The notes below the pieces were generated by a model that did not search any database, was not told the DNA's origin, and saw only the letters and a list, made by a program, of their open reading frames with translations. From Pseudonocardia sp. (lineage in GTDB: Bacteria; Actinomycetota; Actinomycetes; Mycobacteriales; Pseudonocardiaceae), in the NCBI RefSeq assembly GCF_029263155.1, contig NZ_JAJCYB010000131.1:1-64000 (forward strand): a stretch of 64,000 bases of DNA, in the 5' to 3' direction. Below, one piece after another: positions 8,316 to 16,537 of the stretch (position 1 is the stretch's first letter; each line of letters begins with the position of its first letter). A program made the position numbers and the translations under genes.

Positions 8316-9844
8316 CCACCCCCCGCCGTACCCGTGAGGGCGGTCCGCCGCTGGGCGGCCCGGCCCCCGAGCTGGTCGAGTCCGGGTTCGCCCTGGAGAA
8401 CGCCGACGCCCCGTTCCTGCACCGTGGCCTCAACCTGGCCGACATCTCCCACGTGCTCGACCTCGCCCGCCGCGGCATCGTCGCGCCCGCCGCCGAGCGG
8501 GAACTGCTGGCTCTGCTGCTCGACGTCCACGAGATCCCGGCCGAGGAGTTCCCCTACGACCCGGGCCTCGGCGAGGCCTACAACTCCCGCGAGCACTACT
8601 TCGTCGGGCGGATCGGCGACGTCGCGGGCTGGCTGCACGCCGGACGGCCGCGTCGGGAGGCCACCCGGATCGCGTTGCGGCTGCACCTGCGCCGCCAGCT
8701 CGCCGAGCTCGTCACCGAGGCCGTGGCGTTCGCACGGGTGGCCTGCGACCGCGCCGAGGAGCACGCCCACACCCTGCTGCCGGACCAGACCTACCTGCAG
8801 CAGGCCCAGCCGTCGACGTTCGGGCACTACCTGCTCTCGTTCGTCTACTCCTGCGTCCGCGACGCGCGGCGCCTGCTCGACGAGCTCGACTGGGTCGACT
8901 GCTCACCCGGCGGCGCCGGCTGCGTCAACGGCACCCGGCTGCTGGAGGACCGGGGCTTCATCGCGGACTCGCTCGGCTTCGAGGGCGTCATCGAACACAC
9001 CCGTGACGCGATGTGGCAGGTCGACGGCCTGATCCACGTGCTGGCCACGGCGTCGAGCCTGCTGTCGAACTTCTCCAAGCTCGCCGAGGACCTGGAGATC
9101 TTCTCCTCCAGCGAGTTCGACTTCGTCGACCTCGACGACTCCTTCACCCGCTCGTCGGTCCTCATGCCCAACAAGCGCAACCCCTATGCGCTGGCGATCG
9201 TCCGCGGCGCGTCCGGGGTGATCATCGGGCGGCTGTCGGGCTTCCTCGCGGTGACCAAGAGCCCCTCCGCGCGCAGCGACAACCTGATCTTCGCCTACGG
9301 CGAGGTGCCCCGGGCGCTCGACCTGACCCTGCGGATCACCCGGTTGTTCGCCGGTGTCGTGCGCACGCTGCGCGTCAACGCCGACCGGATGGCCGAGGAG
9401 CTCGCCCGCGGCTACACCCAGGCCACCGACCTCGCCGAGCACCTGGTGCAGCGGGTCGGCGTCGACTACCGCACCGCCTACGTCGTGGTCGGCCGCACCG
9501 TCCGCACCGCCAGCCAGGCCGGTGTCCCGGGCGGCGGCATCACCGGCGAGATGATCGACGAGGCCGCTCGCGAGCACACCGGCCGGGGCTGGGGGCTCGC
9601 CGGGGCCGACCTGTCCGAGGTGCTCGACCCGTGGCGGATCGTGCTGTCGCGGTCGGCCCAGGGCGGCGCGGCGCCCGACGCCGTCGCCGCGATGATCGCC
9701 TCCCTGCGCAGCACCCTGGAGGGCCTCGACGTGGAGGCCACCGCCCGGACCGCCGGGTTCGACCGCGTCGAGGACGCCCTGATCGACACCGCGCGGTCCG
9801 TCGTGGACGGCACCACCGCGAATCCGAAGGAGAACCGATGCTGA
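8312..9844 (+). CDS. Aspartase/fumarase superfamily lyase, argininosuccinate lyase-like
   Basis: A 510-residue lyase of the superfamily that catalyses beta-elimination or addition. The signature loop SSVLMPNKRNP is at 281-291 with the catalytic-type serine; QTYLQQAQPSTFGHYLL matches the second conserved region with its histidine. Overall it is closest to argininosuccinate lyase, but it sits outside any arginine cluster and directly after a ComA homologue. In Xanthobacter the superfamily member XcbC1 removes phosphate from phosphosulfolactate to give sulfoacrylate; that is the leading hypothesis here. An alternative is a lyase acting on a ureido or carbamoyl adduct, given the downstream genes. 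It overlaps the next gene by 7 nt. Confidence 0.85.
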   Translation: MTTPRRTREGGPPLGGPAPELVESGFALENADAPFLHRGLNLADISHVLDLARRGIVAPAAERELLALLLDVHEIPAEEFPYDPGLGEAYNSREHYFVGRIGDVAGWLHAGRPRREATRIALRLHLRRQLAELVTEAVAFARVACDRAEEHAHTLLPDQTYLQQAQPSTFGHYLLSFVYSCVRDARRLLDELDWVDCSPGGAGCVNGTRLLEDRGFIADSLGFEGVIEHTRDAMWQVDGLIHVLATASSLLSNFSKLAEDLEIFSSSEFDFVDLDDSFTRSSVLMPNKRNPYALAIVRGASGVIIGRLSGFLAVTKSPSARSDNLIFAYGEVPRALDLTLRITRLFAGVVRTLRVNADRMAEELARGYTQATDLAEHLVQRVGVDYRTAYVVVGRTVRTASQAGVPGGGITGEMIDEAAREHTGRGWGLAGADLSEVLDPWRIVLSRSAQGGAAPDAVAAMIASLRSTLEGLDVEATARTAGFDRVEDALIDTARSVVDGTTANPKENRC

Positions 9845-11229
9845 CACTCCCCGCCGACGTCGCCGTCGTCAACGTCGGCCTACCGATGTTCGCCGACGCC
9901 GTGCGCGACCAGGGCAGGCCCGTGCAGCAGGTGGACTGGTCGCCGCCTGCCGGTGGCGACGCCGATCTCGTCACCGCGCTGACGCGCGTCTACGGGCCGC
10001 GCGCGGCGGAGATCGACATCGCGAACGCCGAGGTGGTGCGCAGGCTCGACGAGGGCGTCCCGACCCTGACCGGGGTGTCGCGGGTGGCCGACGTGCTGCC
10101 CGGCCTCGGGGAGCGGACCCTGCTGCACTGCGGCCCGGCGATCGAATGGGAGCGGGTGTGCGACCCGCTGCGCCGGTCGATGCGCGCCGCCGTCGTCGCC
10201 GAGGGCTGGGCCTCCGACGTCGACGAGGCCGGGCGGGCGCTCGCCGACGGCCGCGTCCTGCTCGCCTCCGCCAACGCCCACGACATGGTCGTGCCGATGG
10301 CGAGCGCGATCGGGCCGTCGGCCCCGGTGTGGGTCGTCGACTGCCCGCAGGGCGGCACCCGCGCCTACTCCCCGGTCAACCAGGGCCCGGGTGAGGTGCC
10401 GTGGTTCGGTCGGGAGACCGCTCCCGCCATCGAGCGCCTGCGCTTCCTGCGCGACGTCGCGGGCCCCGCGCTCGGCCGGGTCGTCGCGGAGGCGGGGCCG
10501 CTCGACGTCTTCGCCCTCGCCAAGCAGGGCGTCGCCATGGGCGACGACCTGCACATGCGCACCCAGGCCACCACCAACCTGCTGATCCGCACCTGGCTCC
10601 CGCAGATCGCCGCGCTGCCCTCGTCCGAGCGGGAACAGGTGGCGAGGTTCCTGGCCGGCAACCACCTGTTCTTCCTCACCGTCGCGATGGCCGGGGCGCG
10701 TTCGCTGACGGCGTGGGCCGGGCAGGTCCGGGGATCGAGCATCGTCACGACGATGAGCCGCAACGGCACCGACTTCGGCATCCGGCTCGCCGGTTCCGAC
10801 ACCTGGCACATCACCGACGCCCCGCCGGTCGGCGACGCGCTCTACAACGCCGGGATGGGTCCCGAGGACGCCGCCCCGGACATCGGCGACAGCGCCGTGC
10901 TGGAGCTGACCGGGCTCGGCGGCCCCGCGGCGGGCGGCTCGCCGGCTGTCGCCGGGTTCCTCGGTGGCACGATGGCGGCCGCCGCGCAGGCCACCGAGCG
11001 GTTCGCCCGGATCTGCGCGGGCCGCAGCAGCCGATTCACGCTGCCGCCGATGGGTTTCGTGGGCACGCCGCTCGGCGTCGACGTCCGACGGGTCGTGGAG
11101 CTGGGCATCCGTCCGCAGGTCACCACCGGCATCCTGCACGCCCACGACGGGAGCGGGCAGGTCGGTGCCGGCGTGGCGACGGCTCCGGCCGCGTGCTTCG
11201 AGACGGCGCTGCGGGAACTGGCCGGCTGA
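9838..11229 (+). CDS. DUF1116 family protein, AllG (YlbE)-like carbamoyltransferase subunit
   Basis: A 463-residue DUF1116 protein. In Escherichia coli the DUF1116 protein AllG (YlbE) forms oxamate carbamoyltransferase with AllF (FdrA) and AllH (YlbF); the complex splits oxalurate with phosphate into oxamate and carbamoyl phosphate. Conserved-looking stretches include VVNVGLPMFADAV at the N-terminus, ANAEVVRRLDEGVPTL, LLASANAHDMVVPMASAIGP, RNGTDFGIRL and a C-terminal GFVGTPLGVDVRRVV. The ATG at 9838 is preceded by AAGGAG. It overlaps the lyase gene by 7 nt and is followed 1 nt later by the DUF2877 gene. The substrate need not be oxalurate, because no allantoin genes are present. Confidence 0.85.
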   Translation: MLTLPADVAVVNVGLPMFADAVRDQGRPVQQVDWSPPAGGDADLVTALTRVYGPRAAEIDIANAEVVRRLDEGVPTLTGVSRVADVLPGLGERTLLHCGPAIEWERVCDPLRRSMRAAVVAEGWASDVDEAGRALADGRVLLASANAHDMVVPMASAIGPSAPVWVVDCPQGGTRAYSPVNQGPGEVPWFGRETAPAIERLRFLRDVAGPALGRVVAEAGPLDVFALAKQGVAMGDDLHMRTQATTNLLIRTWLPQIAALPSSEREQVARFLAGNHLFFLTVAMAGARSLTAWAGQVRGSSIVTTMSRNGTDFGIRLAGSDTWHITDAPPVGDALYNAGMGPEDAAPDIGDSAVLELTGLGGPAAGGSPAVAGFLGGTMAAAAQATERFARICAGRSSRFTLPPMGFVGTPLGVDVRRVVELGIRPQVTTGILHAHDGSGQVGAGVATAPAACFETALRELAG

Positions 11230-11230
11230 C

Positions 11231-12037
11231 GTGGCGGCCCCCGCCGCCCGACGACCTGTGCCCCACCGGCCCGGGCGGGGAACGACGACGCTCGACGTGG
11301 GCCTGGGGGTCCGGGAGGCCCTGGCCGCACCCGCCGTCGGGCGGGTGGTCGCCGTCTACCGGGTGGCTGCGTACCTGCGGTTCCCGGCCGGGCTCGTCGC
11401 GCTGACCAGTGGGCTCGCCCCACCGGGCCCGCTGCACCTGCGGGTGGCCGTCCTGGCGGAGCTGCGGCCCGGTGACCGGGTCGAGGCGGCCGCAGGGGTG
11501 CTGTACGGACCGGGCTGGTCGGCGGACCTCGGCGGTGCCCCGACCTGGACCGGGACCCTGCCCGCCGGGCCGCACCCGGGTCCCGGCGCCGGCGCCCGGG
11601 GCGGGTCGGGCGTCCCTGCCCCCGCAGCGGTGCACGAGCTGGCCGCGCGGGTCGGTGGCCGCGGGCCGGGCCTGACCCCGGTCGGTGACGACGTGCTGGC
11701 GGGCGCCCTGCTCGCGGTCCGCGCCGCGCACGGGCCGGCCGTCGGGCCGGAGCTGCGCGCGGTGGCCACGTCGGTCCGGACGACCGAGGTGGCGGCGGCG
11801 TTCCTCGCCTGGGCTGCGCGCGGGCAGTGCATCGAGCCGGCGCACGCCTGGCTCACCGCTGCGGACGACGACGCCCGGCGGCGCGCGGAACGGCGGCTGA
11901 CCGCGATCGGCGCCAGTTCGGGCGCCGCGCTGTCGGCGGGATTGCGGTGGGGGACCGGTCAGGTCTCCGGTACCGACATCCAGATCGCGCGGGTGGGGCC
12001 GGAGCTGGACCAGCTGTGCGGGCGGTCGGTGAGGTAG
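11231..12037 (+). CDS. DUF2877 family protein, AllH (YlbF)-like carbamoyltransferase subunit
   Basis: A 268-residue DUF2877 protein. The diagnostic GRGPGLTPVGDDVLAG motif lies near residues 146-161. In E. coli the equivalent AllH (YlbF) is the third subunit of oxamate carbamoyltransferase. The GTG start lies 1 nt after the DUF1116 stop, so the two are almost certainly co-translated; the AllF partner is encoded on the other strand at 17744-19285. The N-terminal stretch of about 30 residues is Pro/Arg-rich and poorly conserved, so a start slightly downstream is possible. The 3' end overlaps the convergent regulator gene by 79 nt. Confidence 0.83.
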   Translation: MAAPAARRPVPHRPGRGTTTLDVGLGVREALAAPAVGRVVAVYRVAAYLRFPAGLVALTSGLAPPGPLHLRVAVLAELRPGDRVEAAAGVLYGPGWSADLGGAPTWTGTLPAGPHPGPGAGARGGSGVPAPAAVHELAARVGGRGPGLTPVGDDVLAGALLAVRAAHGPAVGPELRAVATSVRTTEVAAAFLAWAARGQCIEPAHAWLTAADDDARRRAERRLTAIGASSGAALSAGLRWGTGQVSGTDIQIARVGPELDQLCGRSVR

Positions 12038-12555
12038 TGGAGCGAGTCGCCGTCCCGCAGGGAGTACCGCTCGCCGGCCACCTCGAAGTCGAGCGTGCCC
12101 TCCAGCACGAGCACGACCTCCTCGCCGGGCCGTGGCCGGGCCCGGCCGGCCGCCCCCGCCGCGATGGTGGCGACCGTGCCGCTGGCGCGGAACCGGTCCG
12201 TGGGCCCGGTGATGCCGCTGAGTTCCACTCCCTCGACGTCGGCGCGGACGACCGGGCGGGCGCCTGCGGGGGTGTGCGCGGCCGCGGGGGCGACGTCGGC
12301 GCCCTCCACGAAGTACCCGATCGGGCGCTCCAGTGCGGCGGCGAGCTTGAGCAGGGTGGTGATGGTGGGCACCATGTCACCGCGTTCGACCTTGTGGATC
12401 GCGGCGGCCGAGACGGCCGAGCGCTGCGCGAGCTGTTGCAGCGACAGCCCCTGCTGCAGGCGCAGCTCGTGGACCTTCGGGCCGATGGCGCCGACGATCG
12501 GCTCCCACGCCGCGGGGTCGCCCGGGACGCGGGTATCCGGCGGGGCAGCGGGCAT
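11959..12555 (-). CDS. XRE-family regulator with C-terminal cupin domain
   Basis: A 198-residue DNA-binding regulator. The helix-turn-helix spans about residues 22-80 (KVHELRLQQGLSLQQLAQRS, then SAAAIHKVERGDMVPT). A cupin barrel fills about 110-198 (RPRPGEEVVLVLEGTLDFEV, LRDGDSLHYLTDRPHSW) and usually binds a small effector, as in PuuR-like proteins. The ATG at 12555 is chosen over the longer frame because AGGAG lies 7 nt upstream. It sits between the two + strand operons and is divergent from the flavoprotein gene, with shared promoter DNA. It is the best candidate for a local regulator of the island. Its 3' end overlaps the DUF2877 gene. Confidence 0.85.
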   Translation of the reverse strand: MPAAPPDTRVPGDPAAWEPIVGAIGPKVHELRLQQGLSLQQLAQRSAVSAAAIHKVERGDMVPTITTLLKLAAALERPIGYFVEGADVAPAAAHTPAGARPVVRADVEGVELSGITGPTDRFRASGTVATIAAGAAGRARPRPGEEVVLVLEGTLDFEVAGERYSLRDGDSLHYLTDRPHSWSSSGPTRAIWMSVPET

Positions 12556-12566
12556 GTCGGCTCTCC

Positions 12567-12616
12567 TTGACAGGGTGATCACGTTCAGTATAGTGGATTT
12601 CTCATTGCCTATGGTG
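12567..12616 (+). promoter_or_regulatory. Sigma-70-type promoter with TATAGTGG element
   Basis: TTGACA at 12567-12572, a 16-nt spacer and TATAGT at 12589-12594 form a near-consensus promoter pointing at the flavoprotein/nitrile hydratase operon. A related word, TATGGTGG, follows 21 bp downstream at 12610-12617. The -35 box overlaps the ribosome-binding region of the divergent regulator gene, so that regulator could well bind here and control itself. The same TATAGTGG word is found at 7185-7192 (- strand) and 20297-20304. Confidence 0.65.
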
Positions 12617-12674
12617 GACGACGGCGGGATTCGACCGCCCCATTACACATCGACCGAAGGAAGCGGGTTCGACC

Positions 12675-14024
12675 TTGCCTCGCAAGACGGTGATCATCGG
12701 CGGTGGAGCGGCCGGTCTCGGGTCCGCGGGCGGGGTCAAGGCCGCGGACCCGGAGGCCGACGTCGTCGTCTACACGGAGAACGAGGACGTCGCCTACAGC
12801 CCCTGTGGCATCCCCTACGTCCACGGCGGTGAGATCCCCGACTTCGAGCGGCTGTTCCTCGCGGGCAAGCAGGCCTACGTGGACGCCGGTATCGACGTCC
12901 ACTACGAGACCTCCGTGACCGGGATCGACACGGCGGCGAAGACGGTCACGGTCGCGGGCGAGGGCGCGGTCGGCTACGACCAGCTGATCATCGCCACCGG
13001 CTGGAACTACGCCGACCCGGGAGTCCCGGGTGGCGAGCTGAGCGGGCTGTACTACGTCAAGAACATCCGCCGGGCCATGGAGTGGGACAAGGTCATCTCC
13101 GAGACGAAGAGCGCGGTGGTCGTCGAGGCCGGCCCGCTCGGCCTGGAGATGGTCACCGCGCTCGCGCACCGCGGCGTCGAGACCCACCTGATCGATCCGA
13201 ACCCCTACGCGCTGGCGATGATGGCCGATCCGGACATCATGAAGCCGGTCGAGGACTCCTGGCGCGAGCTCGGGGTGCACCTGCACTTCAACACCACGCT
13301 CGAGGAGTTCCTCGGCGACGCCGACGGCAAGGTGCGCGCGGTGCGGACCTCCGACGGCGAGATCGCGGCCGACCTCGTCGTCATCTCCACGCACAAGACG
13401 CCGGAGAACAGCCTCGCCACGGCGGCCGGGATCAAGCTCGGCTCCACCGGAGCCATCATCGTCGACGAACGGATGAAGACCTCCGCGCCGGACGTGTGGG
13501 CCGCGGGCGACGTCGTGGAGATCCCGCACGGCCTGACCCGCACCCCGCTGCAGGGCCTCACCGGATCGCACGCCTACGCACAGGGCAAGACGGCAGGCAC
13601 CAACGCCGGTGGTGGCGATCGCGCCTACCGGGCGGTGTTCGTCCCGTGGGGCACGCCGGCGGGCAAGTGGGTGATCGGCGGGGCCTCCTTCGGCGAGGCC
13701 ACGGCCACCGCGCTGGGCATCCCCTACGTCAAGGGCGAGGCGCAGGGCATCTCCCGCGCCCGCTACTACCCGGACGTGCAGCCGGTCCGCGTCAAGCTGC
13801 TGGCCGAACCGGGCACCCTGCGGCTGATCGGGGCGCAGATGGTCGGTGGCGGCGAGGGGATCAAGGAGCGGGCCGACTTCCTCGCCCAGGCCATCCGCTT
13901 CGGAATGACGCTGCACGACCTGTCGACGATGGAGAACGTCTACTCGCCGGCGATCGGGGCGCTGAACGAGCCCATCGTGGTGGCCGCCACCAACGGCGTC
14001 GCCGAGTCGAAGAAGAAGGCCTGA
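12675..14024 (+). CDS. FAD-dependent pyridine nucleotide-disulfide oxidoreductase, CoA-disulfide-reductase-like
   Basis: A 449-residue flavoprotein. The N-terminal FAD motif is GGGAAG at 9-14, and a C-terminal dimerisation domain is present. The motif YSPCGIPY places a single redox cysteine at C44. One cysteine instead of CxxxxC is the mark of the coenzyme A disulfide reductase/NADH oxidase group, which works through a cysteine-thiol mixed disulfide. The middle NAD(P) domain has EAGPLGLEM where GxGxxG-type loops are usual. The start is a TTG at 12675 with AGGAAG upstream; no ATG or GTG fits the frame. It leads the nitrile hydratase operon. It could recycle a small-thiol disulfide; the substrate is unknown. 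Confidence 0.85.
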   Translation: MPRKTVIIGGGAAGLGSAGGVKAADPEADVVVYTENEDVAYSPCGIPYVHGGEIPDFERLFLAGKQAYVDAGIDVHYETSVTGIDTAAKTVTVAGEGAVGYDQLIIATGWNYADPGVPGGELSGLYYVKNIRRAMEWDKVISETKSAVVVEAGPLGLEMVTALAHRGVETHLIDPNPYALAMMADPDIMKPVEDSWRELGVHLHFNTTLEEFLGDADGKVRAVRTSDGEIAADLVVISTHKTPENSLATAAGIKLGSTGAIIVDERMKTSAPDVWAAGDVVEIPHGLTRTPLQGLTGSHAYAQGKTAGTNAGGGDRAYRAVFVPWGTPAGKWVIGGASFGEATATALGIPYVKGEAQGISRARYYPDVQPVRVKLLAEPGTLRLIGAQMVGGGEGIKERADFLAQAIRFGMTLHDLSTMENVYSPAIGALNEPIVVAATNGVAESKKKA

Positions 14025-14026
14025 CC

Positions 14027-14293
14027 GTGGCGGGCACGGGCTTCTTCGGCTGGTTGCGCAGCAACTCCGAGCACTACCTCCTGATCGCCGCCCACCAGAA
14101 GCTGGCGCGGACGCAGGGCGCCCCGGCGCCCCGCCCGCCGCGGGGCGCGAAGGACATCTTCTGGCTGCGGGTCTTCGCCCCCACCTACGCGCTGTTGCCC
14201 TGGTCGCTGCGCAGCAGGATCATGCGGGCGATGCCGGGCAGTCACCGTCAGACGTGGGCGGACCCGCCCCGACCACAAGGACCCGCGGTCTGA
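14027..14293 (+). CDS. Small basic protein of unknown function
   Basis: An 88-residue basic protein that I cannot assign to a family. It contains aromatic-rich stretches (FFGWLRSNSEHYLLIAAHQK, FWLRVFAPTYALLPWSLRSR) that look like amphipathic helices and no clear membrane span. The GTG at 14027 follows the flavoprotein stop by 2 nt, and the gene ends 37 nt before the next start, so it is part of the operon. It may be a partner of the flavoprotein or a membrane-associating subunit; this is inference from position only. Confidence 0.6.
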   Translation: MAGTGFFGWLRSNSEHYLLIAAHQKLARTQGAPAPRPPRGAKDIFWLRVFAPTYALLPWSLRSRIMRAMPGSHRQTWADPPRPQGPAV

Positions 14294-14329
14294 CCGCGTC
14301 AGGTACCCACCCGTACGAAGGAGAATCAC

Positions 14330-14815
14330 GTGGCTGAGATCAAGGGCGAGCGTCCCACCGAGGGCGACATCATCGTCGACTACGACGAGAAGCTCTTCGA
14401 CGACGTCCAGGCCAACGAGGGCGAGAAGGCCTACGTCTTCATGCACACCGTGCCCTACGAGGGCTCGGTCGGCTTCGTCAACATGTTGACCGCCACCCGC
14501 ATCAACCGCAAGGGCTTCGACACCTCGATGGTGCTCTACGGCCCCGGCGTGCTGATGGCGTCGGGCACCCGCGGTTTCCCGACCGTCGGCGCCGAGGCGT
14601 TCCCCGGGCACATGAACTTCAACAACCAGCTCCAGACGTTCATGAAGGAGGGCGGCAAGGTCTACGCGTGCCGCTTCGCCATGGCGGCGCTCTACGGCAT
14701 GCGGGAGGCCGACCTGATCCCCGGGGTCCAGCCGATGCACCCGCTCGACGTGCTCGACGCGACGCTCACCGCCCGCCGCGAGGGCGCGCTGGTCCTGCAG
14801 ACCTGGACGCTCTGA
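14330..14815 (+). CDS. MSMEG_0572/Sll0783-type nitrogen starvation response protein
   Basis: A 161-residue protein resembling the MSMEG_0572/Sll0783 family of Nit1C clusters, with a DsrE-like alpha/beta fold. Matching features are YVFMHTVPYEGSVGFVNM near residues 35-55, VLYGPGVLMASGTRGFPTVG, and an ACRFAMAALYGMREADLIPG segment holding the single cysteine. The ATG is preceded by AAGGAG. The family is induced by nitrogen starvation in cyanobacteria and belongs to the cluster tied to cyanide assimilation, but its reaction is unknown. It lies directly before the nitrile hydratase genes, where a nitrilase would be expected nearby in a classical cluster. Confidence 0.8.
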   Translation: MAEIKGERPTEGDIIVDYDEKLFDDVQANEGEKAYVFMHTVPYEGSVGFVNMLTATRINRKGFDTSMVLYGPGVLMASGTRGFPTVGAEAFPGHMNFNNQLQTFMKEGGKVYACRFAMAALYGMREADLIPGVQPMHPLDVLDATLTARREGALVLQTWTL

Positions 14816-14885
14816 CCCGTTCGGCCCCCGTGGGGCGGGCGGCCATCCGCCCGCCCGCCCCACCGGTCATCCTGGAGAGGGAGAC

Positions 14886-15557
14886 ATGAGCAGCATCGCC
14901 AACATGGGCGGCACCGAGGGTTGGGGCCGTGTGAAGACGCCGACCCCGGACGAGCCGGTGTTCGCCGAGCCGTGGGAGGGCCGCGCGTTCGCGATGACCC
15001 TGCTCACGATGGGCCGGATCTCCGGCCGCAACCTCGATGCGTTCCGCCACTCGCTGGGCAGTCTGGACCGCGGGGCCTACCTCGAGGACGGCTACTACGG
15101 CCGCTGGCTCAACGCCGCCGAGCTGATGCTCACCGAGAGCGCGATCCTCGCCCCCGGTGCCGTCGACGCGCGCGCCCGCGCCAACCGGGGGGAGACCGTC
15201 GAGCAGCCGCCCGCCCCCGAGCAGGACGCCAAGCCCGACTACAAGCCCACCGCCGCGGGCTCCCTGCGCACGGTGGAGGAGGCGCCCCGGTTCGCGGTCG
15301 GCGACCGGGTGACCGCCAAGGACGAGGACCCGACCGGGCACACCCAGCTCGTCGGCTACCTGCGCGGGCGCACCGGTGTCGTCACGATCGTGCAGCCCGC
15401 CGCGCTGCTGCCCGACACCCACGCGCACTTCCTGGGCGAGAACGCCCAGCACGTCTACGCGGTGGAGTTCGACTCGCGCGACCTGTGGGGTCCCGACGCC
15501 GAGTCCTTCACCGTCACCGCCGACCTGTTCGACAGCTACCTGGAGCCGGCCTCATGA
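14886..15557 (+). CDS. nthB: Nitrile hydratase beta subunit
   Basis: This is the structural subunit of nitrile hydratase, which turns nitriles into amides. The 223-residue protein has a helical N-terminal half (MGGTEGWGRV, FAEPWEGRAFAM, YYGRWLNAAE) and a C-terminal SH3-like barrel (FAVGDRVTAKDEDPTGHTQL, YLRGRTGVV, VYAVEFDSRDLWG). These are the standard beta-subunit landmarks. The ATG follows GGAGAGGGAG. The stop overlaps the alpha-subunit ATG (ATGA). The beta-alpha-activator order is that of cobalt-type nitrile hydratases. A full-length beta subunit argues against thiocyanate hydrolase, in which beta-like parts are split. Confidence 0.93.
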   Translation: MSSIANMGGTEGWGRVKTPTPDEPVFAEPWEGRAFAMTLLTMGRISGRNLDAFRHSLGSLDRGAYLEDGYYGRWLNAAELMLTESAILAPGAVDARARANRGETVEQPPAPEQDAKPDYKPTAAGSLRTVEEAPRFAVGDRVTAKDEDPTGHTQLVGYLRGRTGVVTIVQPAALLPDTHAHFLGENAQHVYAVEFDSRDLWGPDAESFTVTADLFDSYLEPAS

Positions 15558-16138
15558 CTGCCTCGATCAACCCCGACCGCCTCTCCCCGGCGCTGCGCAC
15601 CGAGGCGCTCGAGCAGCTGCTCACCGAGCGCGGGCTCGTCGACCCGGCGGTGATGGACAAGTTCATCAGCACCTACGAGAACGACGTGGGCCCGCTCAAC
15701 GGGGCGAAGGTCGTCGCGAAGGCCTGGACCGACCCCGAGTACAAGGCGCGGCTGCTCGCCGAGGGCACCGCGGCGATCAAGGAGCTCGGGTTCGCCGGTC
15801 CGCAGGGCGAGCACATCGTCGTCCTGGAGAACACGGGGTCGACCCACCACGTCGTCACCTGCACGCTGTGCTCGTGCTACCCGTGGCCGGTGCTGGGCCT
15901 GCCCCCGGGCTGGTACAAGGACCCCGCCTACCGGGCGCGGATCGTGCGCGAGCCGCGCACCGTGCTGGCCGAGATGGGGCTGACGCTGCCCGACGACGTC
16001 GAGGTCAAGGTCTGGGACTCCAGCAGCGAGGTGCGCTACCTGGTGCTGCCGCTGCGCCCCGCCGGCACCGAGGACGCCTCGGAGGAGGAGCTGGCCGGGC
16101 ACGTCACCCGCGACATGATGGTGGGCGTCGCGCGGTGA
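15554..16138 (+). CDS. nthA: Nitrile hydratase alpha subunit, cobalt type
   Basis: This is the catalytic subunit that binds the low-spin metal. The claw motif VTCTLCSCYPW puts ligand cysteines at C103, C106 and C108 with S107. Threonine after the first cysteine and tyrosine after the last are typical of cobalt enzymes, whereas iron types usually read CSLCSCT. The PVLGLPPGWYK stretch follows as expected. Length is 194 residues. It overlaps beta at its start and the activator gene at its end (GTGA). With these motifs the enzyme should be active on nitriles; whether it also takes cyanide or thiocyanate cannot be told from sequence. Confidence 0.95.
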   Translation: MTASINPDRLSPALRTEALEQLLTERGLVDPAVMDKFISTYENDVGPLNGAKVVAKAWTDPEYKARLLAEGTAAIKELGFAGPQGEHIVVLENTGSTHHVVTCTLCSCYPWPVLGLPPGWYKDPAYRARIVREPRTVLAEMGLTLPDDVEVKVWDSSSEVRYLVLPLRPAGTEDASEEELAGHVTRDMMVGVAR

Positions 16139-16500
16139 GCACCCCGCTCCTGGAGATCGACGGGCCCGCCGCGCCGCCGCGCGACAACGGCGAGCTGGTG
16201 TTCGCCGAGCCGTGGGAGAGCCGGGCGTTCGGGCTCGCGGTCACGCTGCACGACTCGGGGTCGTTCACCTGGGACGAGTTTCGCGACCACCTGGTGGCCC
16301 ACATCGCCGACTGGGAGCGCGACCACCCGGCGGGGGAGTGCTACAGCTACTACCGCTGCTGGCTCCAGGCCCTGGAGTCGGTGGTCGCCGAGCGCGGCCT
16401 CGTGGGCGCGGGCGAGGTGACCGGCCGCGCGGGCGAGCTGGCCGAGCGCCCGGCGGGCCACGACCACGAGCACGCCGAGGGGCACGGGCACGGCCACTGA
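16135..16500 (+). CDS. Nitrile hydratase activator (metallochaperone) with His-rich tail
   Basis: A 121-residue protein related to the N-terminal half of the beta subunit: VFAEPWESRAFGL here parallels VFAEPWEGRAFAM in beta, and YYRCWLQALESVV parallels YYGRWLNAAELML. Such small homologues deliver cobalt to the alpha subunit by subunit swapping. The tail HDHEHAEGHGHGH is an obvious metal-binding stretch, stronger than in many activators. The GTG start overlaps the alpha stop. The gene is followed by a strong inverted repeat that ends the operon. Confidence 0.88.
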   Translation: MSTPLLEIDGPAAPPRDNGELVFAEPWESRAFGLAVTLHDSGSFTWDEFRDHLVAHIADWERDHPAGECYSYYRCWLQALESVVAERGLVGAGEVTGRAGELAERPAGHDHEHAEGHGHGH

Positions 16501-16537
16501 CCCCCCGCACGGCCACCGACGCGGGCAACGGAGCCCC

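Noticed and set aside
8312..9844. Argininosuccinate lyase of arginine synthesis
   Set aside because: No arginine gene is nearby, and it is locked in an operon with a ComA homologue and carbamoyltransferase subunits; superfamily membership is kept but not the function.
14330..16500. Thiocyanate hydrolase instead of nitrile hydratase
   Set aside because: The beta subunit is a full-length nitrile hydratase type and the third gene is a small beta-like activator, not a separate alpha/beta split as in thiocyanate hydrolase.
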